Origin: JBBIJH01 sp037446075
GTDB taxonomy: Bacteria; Bacteroidota; Ignavibacteria; UBA10030; JAHEZR01
DNA length: 31,051 nucleotides
Assembly (NCBI GenBank): GCA_037446075.1
Contig: JBBIJH010000015.1
Span: 1-31,051, forward strand
Direction: 5' to 3'
The notes beneath the pieces were generated by a model. The model had not been told where the DNA came from and did not search any database. It saw nothing but the letters and a program-made list of their open reading frames with translations. Below are positions 25,135-31,051 of the stretch, one piece after another. Numbering within the stretch: position 1 is the first letter of the stretch; the number at the start of each line of letters is the position of its first letter. The position numbers and the translations under genes were made by a program.

Positions 25135-25515
25135 CTAATCACCGAACGCTTCTGGGTTTTCACCGAGAGGGCCAACTGCGCTCTGCTGTTCCGCTGGCAC
25201 ATTCTCTATGGCTTCAACGACCAATGGAAAGTAGCGATCAAGTCCACAGTCTGCACTTCTCCGGAACATGCAGGAGCCATCGGGAGATTGGTGCTTGCAT
25301 TGAGCGCAGACGTTACGGCGAAGTGCCTCAATGTACGCATCCAGGCTCTCGCTCCTCACGGAGAGAACCGCTGTGACGATTTTCGGGAAATGTAGAATCA
25401 GTCCGCACTGATCGTCCCCGGTCAGGAGACAATTGCCACGAGCGTCGCTGTCAATACACTTCGCGCACACTCTGTTCTGGACCGACTCCCAGTATTGCTC
25501 CAAAGTGGGTTCCAT
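25135..25515 (-). CDS. Duplicated Cys-rich protein (two C-x2-C-x8-C-x7-C units)
   Basis: 126 residues with a strong GGAGG 7 nt before ATG 25515. Two copies of the same unit: Cys17, 20, 29, 37 and Cys70, 73, 82, 90, with identical spacing and a 53-residue offset. The units are also alike around them (CAKCIDSDARGNCLLTGDDQCGL against CAQCKHQSPDGSCMFRRSADCGL), and each is followed by a helix with (H/Y)FP-x-(I/V)V. Four Cys per unit suggest one metal or Fe-S centre each; there is no signal peptide or membrane segment, so it is cytoplasmic. It sits between the Rieske gene and cytochrome b, 13 nt and 2 nt away. Family not recognised; an electron-transfer or assembly role is a guess from context. Confidence 0.8.
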   Translation of the reverse strand: MEPTLEQYWESVQNRVCAKCIDSDARGNCLLTGDDQCGLILHFPKIVTAVLSVRSESLDAYIEALRRNVCAQCKHQSPDGSCMFRRSADCGLDRYFPLVVEAIENVPAEQQSAVGPLGENPEAFGD

Positions 25516-25528
25516 CTTGGTCCTCCGC

Positions 25529-26041
25529 TCAGACTTTCAGGATTACATCATTCCCCACAATTAGTGCTTTGTCTACGACCAATTCTCCTTCATCATTTAG
25601 CATCACGGAGAATCTTGGCAACGCGCGTGGCGCCGGCCCTCCGAGAACTCTTCCCTCCTGATCAAACTTGCTTCCGTGACATGGACATGCGATGATGCCC
25701 TCTTCGGACTTCCAGTTCGCAATACACCCGAGATGCGTGCACACTGCGGAGATAGCGTAGAAGTATCCTTCTTTTGCTCGGACAATGAACACCTTTTGTT
25801 CTTTATTAAGCGTCACGGAACCCGGCGGGAAGTCCTGCGTCGATCCGGCGGTGAATTTCATTGAGGGTTCCCGCAGCACATTCGGAGAGAGAAACTGCAC
25901 CGTCAGCACGACGCTTCCAGTTGTCACGACTCCGATCGCACCAGTGCCGATGATTTCAAGAAAGTAACGGCGGGAAACTAGCCCGCTTTTCTCTTCCCGC
26001 AGGTGCGAAACGCTGTCTGGTTGTTTTTCGTGATTATCCAT
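25529..26041 (-). CDS. Rieske iron-sulfur protein, Tat-exported
   Basis: 170 residues from ATG 26041 (an open frame runs 36 codons further upstream, but without typical sequence and antisense to the small plus-strand gene). A twin-arginine signal SRRYFLEIIG (Arg24-Arg25) precedes the single membrane helix. The [2Fe-2S] ligands are in CTHLGC (Cys101, His103) and CPCHGS (Cys119, His122), with the disulfide pair Cys106 and Cys121, and FDQEGRVLGGPAPRALP follows. It takes electrons one at a time from quinol at the cytochrome b Qo site. First gene of the compact Rieske-Cys-rich-b run; its Tat dependence matches tatC in the same window. Confidence 0.95.
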   Translation of the reverse strand: MDNHEKQPDSVSHLREEKSGLVSRRYFLEIIGTGAIGVVTTGSVVLTVQFLSPNVLREPSMKFTAGSTQDFPPGSVTLNKEQKVFIVRAKEGYFYAISAVCTHLGCIANWKSEEGIIACPCHGSKFDQEGRVLGGPAPRALPRFSVMLNDEGELVVDKALIVGNDVILKV

Positions 26042-26042
26042 T

Positions 26043-26070
26043 TTGGCTCTCACAGAAGAGGCGGTAAATT
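26043..26070 (+). promoter_or_regulatory. Weak candidate promoter for small plus-strand gene
   Basis: TTGGCT (26043-26048), 16 nt, TAAATT (26065-26070), start near 26077, about 20 nt before ATG 26097. Only partial matches. Confidence 0.25.
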
Positions 26071-26096
26071 GAGAAGAGGAAAAAGGAGATGGAGCC

Positions 26097-26285
26097 ATGG
26101 TACAACAGCTTTTCTTTGATGCTGATCGTCTTGCCGCTACCTTGAACACTCCGAAGGAGACCTACGAAGCCCTCAAAAGGTCTGTTCGGGAGGAATTCCC
26201 CGATGTTGAGATGATGTACCATCTTCATCTTCTGCGAGCACTCCACACCTTATCGAAGAAATATCCACCAACAACCAAGGCGTAA
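26097..26285 (+). CDS. Small 62-residue protein opposing the respiratory operon
   Basis: 62 residues, no signal, no Cys, no membrane segment; two predicted helices with charged ends (LAATLNTPKETYEALKRSV... YHLHLLRALHTLSKKYPP). An AAAGGAGAT 7-8 nt before ATG makes translation credible, and the frame avoids the codon oddities of the antisense shadows. It lies on the opposite strand between the flavoprotein gene (convergent, 48 nt away) and the Rieske gene (divergent, 55 nt), and so breaks the minus-strand run into two transcripts or overlaps it. No family recognised. Confidence 0.6.
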   Translation: MVQQLFFDADRLAATLNTPKETYEALKRSVREEFPDVEMMYHLHLLRALHTLSKKYPPTTKA

Positions 26286-26333
26286 TGCCTTCCTGGGGTT
26301 CTCAACCATCGAGATCATTGCTCCCCCCGAATT

Positions 26334-28217
26334 CTAGACCCACTCCATTGCCTTCACGTCGTAGCCCTCCATCGTAATACATCCAACCGGACATCTCATC
26401 GCACACAATCCGCACCGGATGCAGCGATCTTCATCCTTAATCATCACTGATCCGACTAGCTCCTCAGTCTCGCCGCGCAGCGATACGTCGTACTCCGCCT
26501 CCAATTCTGAGAGGAGTCTCTCATCCACATCAACGCGGTCGAAGGCCACAAGGTCAATGCAGTTCTCAGGACAAATATCAACGCAGCCACCGCAGAGGAT
26601 GCATTCGGTGCCCGTCTCCTCCCCGCCAGTCTCGAAAATCGTATTGACCCAGCAGTGGAGACAACGTGAGGCCTCTTTTCTTGCTTGCTCTTCCGTATAT
26701 CCAACTTCGACTTGCGCAACACCGATGCGGCGATCGATTGGAAGAGTCGGGATGGGGACTCGCTGCCATTGTTCGTAGCCCCAGGCACGCTTATACTGCC
26801 GTGTATCGTACACGACGATCTCGACTTCACGGTCGTGGAAGGTGAGTTCTACATTCTTAGCGATCTCTCCCGTGATGTACCGATGGATGGACTGCGCCGC
26901 CTTTTTTCCGTTCGCGATGGCATCAATAGCATTGCGAGGGCCAAAAGATACATCACCTCCTGCATAGATACCCGGAGCAGTCGTAGCCAAAGTCTGGGGA
27001 TCCACTTTGATCGTGTTCCGAGGCGTGATTTCAATTCCATCCTCCTGCCGAATCCACGTTAGATCCGAGCTTTGCCCAATCGCCATGATGACGGTATCTG
27101 CTTCCATGATTTGCTCGGTCCCGGACGCAAATCTTGGATTGAACCGCCCCTGCTCATCGAAGACCGATGTGCAATCAATCGTCTCCAATCCGACTACCTT
27201 CCCGGACTCTCCCAAGATTCGGTTTGGGCCCTTCCGAGTGTGAATTTGAATGCGCTCTTCAAGCGCCTCGGCAATTTCATCCTTCGACGCAGGCATCTCG
27301 TGCCAGTCTTCAAGGCAAACCATGTGCACTTCCTTTGCACCGAAGCGCACGGCGGATCGGGCAACATCCAACGCTTCAGCAACTTCCGTAACATGTCCGA
27401 CTTCGACACGCTCCTGACGTGCCGCGGTCCGTGCGACGTCAATGGCCACATTGCCGCCGCCGATAACGATAACCTTATTACCTAACTCGACCCGATAGCC
27501 GAGATTCACGTTCAACAAGAAGTCCACGGCGCGAAAAACGCCATCAAGCTCCACACCCTCGATCCGCAAATCACGGCTCTTGTGTGCCCCGATTGCAATG
27601 AAGAAAGCCCGGTAACCCTGGCGCTTCAAATCGGCGATCGTAAAGTCGCGGCCGATCGCTTTGTTGAGTTGCAAATCGACACCAAGACTCAAAACAGCGT
27701 TGATCTCCAGACGGATCAGTTCGCGGGGAAGACGGTATTCAGGGACACCAAGCCGCAGCATTCCTCCTGCAACCGACTGGGCTTCGAAGACTGTCACTTC
27801 ATAGCCGAGCAATGCGAGATCGTGAGCACAGGAAAGGCCGGCAGGTCCGGCACCGATTACAGCCACTTTGATCCCATTTTTCCTCACCGTCTTCCCGAAA
27901 ACCTCTCTCAGTTTTTCCAAGTCCACCATGCTTTCGACGCCATAGCGTTCGCAGACAAAGCGCTTGAGAGCACGCATGGCAATGGGCTGGTCAAGCTCAC
28001 CGCGGCGGCAGGTCGATTCACACGGTGCAGCGCATATGCGGCCGCAAATGGATGCAAACGGATTGGGCCGACGAGCGACGTGGTATGCCTCTCGATATCG
28101 ACCTTCCGCTATAAGAGCGACGTATCTACCGGCTTCTGTATGAACCGGGCACGCCGCCATGCACGGAAAATTTGAATCGAGCCACTCAAGATTGACGAAC
28201 TTCAATTGGTGGGACAT
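26334..28217 (-). CDS. GltD/NfnB-like FAD oxidoreductase with [4Fe-4S] domains
   Basis: 627 residues from ATG 28217 (AAGGAT 7 nt upstream; an upstream start adds 16 residues). Layout: an N-terminal Cys cluster (Cys19, Cys23, then CGRICAAPCESTC at 58-70) as in glutamate-synthase small subunits; FAD site VAVIGAGPAGLSCA (119-132); NAD(P)H site VIVIGGGNVAIDVA (249-262); the GD-x4 segment IYAGGDVSFGP; then a C-terminal extension with two ferredoxin-type [4Fe-4S] motifs (CILCGGCVDICPENC and CIRCGLCAMRCPVGC). It would move electrons between NAD(P)H and ferredoxin or quinone-linked partners. No glutamate-synthase large subunit is nearby; the bc-type genes are. Product therefore not called GltD. Confidence 0.85.
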   Translation of the reverse strand: MSHQLKFVNLEWLDSNFPCMAACPVHTEAGRYVALIAEGRYREAYHVARRPNPFASICGRICAAPCESTCRRGELDQPIAMRALKRFVCERYGVESMVDLEKLREVFGKTVRKNGIKVAVIGAGPAGLSCAHDLALLGYEVTVFEAQSVAGGMLRLGVPEYRLPRELIRLEINAVLSLGVDLQLNKAIGRDFTIADLKRQGYRAFFIAIGAHKSRDLRIEGVELDGVFRAVDFLLNVNLGYRVELGNKVIVIGGGNVAIDVARTAARQERVEVGHVTEVAEALDVARSAVRFGAKEVHMVCLEDWHEMPASKDEIAEALEERIQIHTRKGPNRILGESGKVVGLETIDCTSVFDEQGRFNPRFASGTEQIMEADTVIMAIGQSSDLTWIRQEDGIEITPRNTIKVDPQTLATTAPGIYAGGDVSFGPRNAIDAIANGKKAAQSIHRYITGEIAKNVELTFHDREVEIVVYDTRQYKRAWGYEQWQRVPIPTLPIDRRIGVAQVEVGYTEEQARKEASRCLHCWVNTIFETGGEETGTECILCGGCVDICPENCIDLVAFDRVDVDERLLSELEAEYDVSLRGETEELVGSVMIKDEDRCIRCGLCAMRCPVGCITMEGYDVKAMEWV

Positions 28218-28334
28218 CAACGCGATCCTTCTCAGCCATCTGAAAGCACTCGTCGGTATAACCAACCACTACCGCCGAATTTCCTCGCGGAGAAACTTCA
28301 GAAAGCTCTCCGCCTCCCATCCTTCTTCTACTTT

Positions 28335-28379
28335 GCCTCCCCCTGTATCAGGACCTGCTCGTTACTCTACGGGGGAGGC
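28335..28379 (-). repeat. Strong hairpin over the stop of the Cys-rich 86-residue gene
   Basis: GCCTCCCCC (28335-28343) and GGGGGAGGC (28371-28379) pair perfectly over 9 bp, with GTA/TAC extending it past one bulged base; loop about 20-27 nt. On the minus-strand RNA it encloses the TAG of the 86-residue gene. No T run follows on either strand, so it is more likely an mRNA-processing or stability stem than a terminator. Confidence 0.5.
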
Positions 28380-28627
28380 TTGGAGTTAGACTCCTTCACA
28401 GAAGGGAAAAATTCAGGAAAAACTCCAGCCCCGCCCAAGCAAAGCTCAACCAGTTCACAACGACATGTGCCGCATTCACCTGTGCATTTTGGACATTCTA
28501 CCAGCCACATTCCAGATGGGAGGAAGTGACACCGGATATGGCGCTTGCACACGTAGCACCAAAGGTAACTGACTTCAGGTTCCAAGCTTTCCGGGTTTGG
28601 CTGTGCTATTCCTCGCTGGATTTCCAT
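28367..28627 (-). CDS. Small Cys-rich protein, zinc-ribbon-like
   Basis: 86 residues with 9 Cys: CYVC at 24-27, Cys33, then CPKCTGECGTCRC at 45-57 and Cys63, plus His30 and His34. The paired CxxC motifs suggest a zinc ribbon or Fe-S centre. It overlaps the end of the CuA/cytochrome gene by 22 nt and has GAGG 8 nt before its ATG. The C-terminus is low complexity (SNSKPPP). No signal peptide, so cytoplasmic, perhaps an assembly factor for the metal-rich products around it. Not recognised. Confidence 0.6.
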   Translation of the reverse strand: MEIQRGIAQPNPESLEPEVSYLWCYVCKRHIRCHFLPSGMWLVECPKCTGECGTCRCELVELCLGGAGVFPEFFPSVKESNSKPPP

Positions 28628-29616
28628 GAGGGTTGCCTCAACAGGTAGACAATTATAGCGTCGATATCACGGTCGGAAAGCCTTGCATGCCAAGAAGGCA
28701 TCTCCAGTGGCGGGTCAAAAGAAGTCGTGTCCGCTCGGGCAGCCGACCTTCCTTCCTGAATGACATCTCTCACAATTCCATACTTTGCCAGCACCAACCT
28801 GAGCCGCGGGATGTCAACATCCAGCTCCGCCATCTCGTCCAAAGACTTCGCCTGCTCGATCAGTTTCAGAAACTCTTTGGTTGCTTCTTCATCAACGAGG
28901 GACAATGTGCGAGCAAGGTTATTCAGAGCTGGAACAGTTCCTTTGACGTAGTTTGGATTAGGTACTCCACCCTGGCCTCCTTCGCCATGGCAAGCGATAC
29001 AGCCCATCTTCCTGAATAGAAATTCCCCTCTCTCGTAAAGGCTACTGCTTTCAGGAGCGGCCCCAAGATGGATACAAGCGGGCTGAGTTTTGTAGGACGC
29101 GGATTTAGAGGCATCTCTCTCTCCCACGACGATTTCCCCCTGCATGAAGAAATGACATTCCCCGCAGACCGACAAGCAATAATATGGGTGACCACCGCTT
29201 GCATCGGCCCTGAAGATGATTTCCTTGACGTGACCTGGCTCTACAGTCACGGGTGCAATGCCGAGACTTGGAGCATAGAAGACATGAGTTACATCGGGAC
29301 TTTTCAACCGTAACACGACGACGTCTCCTTGATCTACGGAAACGGTTGCCCGAGGAAATGACTTCCACCAGTAGTTGTAACCGGCAACTTCCTGCACAGT
29401 CCACGTCCCTTCCGACGCGACACCTGTCAACGTGAATATTTTTGCGCCCTCGGGATACCCTGCTGGGATATGTTGAGTCTCATACCACCAGACACCCAGC
29501 GGTATGAAAAGCAAAACCGCCACTGTGCACCCCACAGCGAGTTGCTCTTGCTTCCCCACATCTGATAGGCGGAAAAAAGCATTCCTGAAAAAGGAAGAAA
29601 TCCGTATCGGTCGCAT
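28606..29616 (-). CDS. CuA (COX2-like) domain fused to cytochrome c
   Basis: 336 residues from ATG 29616 (an upstream ATG at 29661 would overlap the previous gene by 41 nt). One membrane helix (about 26-45) is followed by a cupredoxin domain with GYNYWWKSFP, His111 in DVTHVFYAP, and Cys147-x3-Cys151-x3-His155-x2-Met158, the complete CuA ligand set. A class-I cytochrome c follows, with CIACH at 206-210 and probable distal Met306 in LEMPSWHARL. COX2 fused to cytochrome c is known from caa3 oxidases, but no COX1 is in view. Within the CuA loop the residues CGECH also spell a heme-binding CxxCH. It may be an electron port for an oxidase, NO or N2O reductase outside the window. Confidence 0.8.
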   Translation of the reverse strand: MRPIRISSFFRNAFFRLSDVGKQEQLAVGCTVAVLLFIPLGVWWYETQHIPAGYPEGAKIFTLTGVASEGTWTVQEVAGYNYWWKSFPRATVSVDQGDVVVLRLKSPDVTHVFYAPSLGIAPVTVEPGHVKEIIFRADASGGHPYYCLSVCGECHFFMQGEIVVGERDASKSASYKTQPACIHLGAAPESSSLYERGEFLFRKMGCIACHGEGGQGGVPNPNYVKGTVPALNNLARTLSLVDEEATKEFLKLIEQAKSLDEMAELDVDIPRLRLVLAKYGIVRDVIQEGRSAARADTTSFDPPLEMPSWHARLSDRDIDAIIVYLLRQPSWKSSEE

Positions 29617-29620
29617 TTTT

Positions 29621-31041
29621 TCAGCCAGCAAATAGTTTGAGAAACAACATCGTGACAGCAAGACAAACAGTCCCCACGGGAACGAGGCTCAGGAAGATCT
29701 GACCTTCATCTTGGAAAAAGGTTTTACCGACGTCGTATCCCTTTTTCAGCGCAAAGCCAAGACCTACGAGCAAGAGAATAATCTGGATGTATACAGCAAA
29801 CTCTGGATAGAATGGAGTCAACGGAATGTGCGCTGTTCCCAAAAGATTCCACCCCCAGCCAAGCGGATCCGATATCACCGAAACGATATACGAACCGTTC
29901 ACCATCAAGAGGGGAAAGCTGAAAGCCACCCAAGCAAACAGCCCCAGTGGCACGAGCATGTACGAGTAGGCAAGGAACATTTTTTTCCACCTTATCCCTT
30001 TGGATCGAGAGAGTATTGACCCCAGCCATGTCGCACCTGCCCAGATACCCGGAAAAGCGATCAGAGATGCAACCCACGTGATTCCGGCGAATGTCAAGAA
30101 GCCACTCCACTCACTCGTCTCGCTCACATTTGCCCAGTCTTTGATAAACCCCCATGGCCCGAGCAGGACAACCGAGTAGACCATTGCAAGGGCCAACATG
30201 ATAAATGCTTTCCACGCTTCGTCATATCCTTTGATGGCCATATCGGAGAAAAGTGGACGCGCAAACAGCCCGATGTTGTCGTTCGGGCATGACTTCACAC
30301 ATTCCATGCAGAGTCCACAGTAGTTGTTGCGATCGAGTTTTCCCATGTAGAGAAACCATGGGCAAGCCCAGCCCCGCTCGCTTCCCGTCGCGCAGTTCTT
30401 CTCCCTGCACTCTCTCAAACAGACATCCGGCTTCCGCGCCCGAAGCTCAATCGTGGAGCTCATAGAGTACAGACCCAGAAACCCACTCACGGGACAGATA
30501 TAGTTACAGAAGACTCGCCGCTGATACACCACTGACAGCGCGGTGGCCAGAACGAACAGAGCACCGAGCACCACGACACTGACGATGGGCCGAGTAACCA
30601 ACATAGCGCTGAATGTAGCCAGAGCAAGAAAGCCGATGTTCTGAATCCAGATATTGCTGAGGCTTCGAGGCCATTTCTTGTTCAGCCCGTACAGTGTGTN
30701 NNNNNNNNNCCGACGCGGACCTTGATGAGTGCGCGCCGCTGGTAGCTCTCGCCGAAGAATGGAAAGGGGCAGAGGACACACCATACCCGCGAAAGAAATG
30801 GTACCAGCAAAGTAATAAGCAGAAACCACCAAAGGATCCAGACAAACACGATGATGATGTTGCGGTTTCCAATTGGAGACCCGAAGAGACCAGCAATCAG
30901 AAAGAGGTAGAAAAGCCCTAAGTTAGGAAGAACCAGCAGGAATTGAAAGCTCCTCATCCCTACAAACTTCCTTAGCCACGGAAAGAGCTGAAACAAATCC
31001 AACCTCTTCCGGATCGGGTCAGCCGCCTCAACCTCCGTCAC
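29621..31041 (-). CDS. Membrane polyferredoxin, NapH/NosR-like (frame broken at assembly gap)
   Basis: Two open frames join into one gene across the N run at 30700-30709. The upstream part (from a GTG at 31041, which may not be the true start because the frame is open to the window edge) has two membrane helices and CVLCP (Cys88, Cys91). The downstream part has CNYICP, a Cys cluster in CLRECREKNC...GWACPWF, a [4Fe-4S] motif CGLCMECVKSCP, and about seven further helices. This is the NapH/NosR/FixG-like polyferredoxin style used to pass electrons between quinol and periplasmic reductases. The frames differ by one, so the gap cannot truly be 10 bases (it must be 2 mod 3). It is followed 4 nt later by the CuA/cytochrome gene. 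Confidence 0.7.
30700..30709. other. Assembly gap (10 N) breaking a reading frame
   Basis: Ten N; the flanking coding frames are out of register, so the stated length is a placeholder. Confidence 0.95.
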
Positions 31042-31051
31042 GCTTCGTCGG

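Noticed and set aside
26277..26291. AAGGC/GCCTT hairpin at the end of the small plus-strand gene
   Set aside because: Only 5 bp, the stop codon is in its loop and no T run follows, so not called a terminator.
26334..28217. Calling the flavoprotein glutamate synthase small subunit
   Set aside because: It has an added C-terminal double [4Fe-4S] domain and respiratory neighbours, and no gltB is adjacent.

Overview
The window looks like a chromosomal piece of a bacterium from the Fibrobacteres-Chlorobi-Bacteroidetes (FCB) group, most likely near Ignavibacteria/Chlorobi rather than a classical Bacteroidia or Flavobacteriia. The reasons are a gingipain-like/PorU-type C25 protein, PorV-like outer-membrane proteins, a GldL/GldM-like pair, a bacterial ceramide gene set, and promoters of the ordinary TTGACt-17-TATAAT type with frequent Shine-Dalgarno sites. 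Base composition is near 50 % GC. There are two assembly gaps (N runs at 12420-12448 and 30700-30709). I see no insertion sequence, phage or CRISPR; this is housekeeping plus envelope and respiratory chromosome.

Left part (1-9805). On the minus strand, a polysaccharide flippase is followed by the start of a C25/PorU-like protein, with a good promoter 264 nt upstream of the flippase and an inverted repeat in the leader. Divergent from it, a tightly packed plus-strand run (2325-9805) carries glgA, a lipoprotein, a PorV/FadL-like barrel protein, rpiB, glyA, tatC and a long-chain polyprenyl diphosphate synthase, several with start/stop overlaps.

Middle part (9853-19928). On the minus strand, two tandem paralogous putative outer-membrane barrels are followed by a protein resembling GldL (the inner-membrane motor stator of type IX secretion/gliding) and a single-span protein with a large periplasmic beta-rich part resembling GldM. 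No GldK or GldN is next to them. Further right are a branched-chain aminotransferase and a probable ceramide-synthesis set: GNAT-like acyltransferase (bCerS-like), serine palmitoyltransferase-like enzyme and, divergently, a CerR-like reductase with a near-consensus sigma-70 promoter. An initiator tRNA with its own promoter and terminator follows.

Right part (20004-31051). After a lone lipoprotein comes a minus-strand respiratory cluster: a membrane polyferredoxin of the NapH/NosR type, a CuA domain fused to cytochrome c, a Cys-rich 86-residue protein, a GltD-like NAD(P)H/ferredoxin flavoprotein, a Tat-exported Rieske protein, a duplicated Cys-rich protein, split cytochrome b (b6-like and PetD-like), an eight-heme cytochrome c, and a monoheme lipoprotein cytochrome. 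It has no cytochrome c1 or f. My inference is a quinol:cytochrome c oxidoreductase with an octaheme output module and a soluble flavoprotein/ferredoxin side branch. The tatC at 8019 supplies the pathway that the Rieske protein needs.

The two parts most likely to repay work are the reduced GldLM-like machine with paired barrels and the Rieske/b/octaheme cluster with its unexplained Cys-rich proteins.
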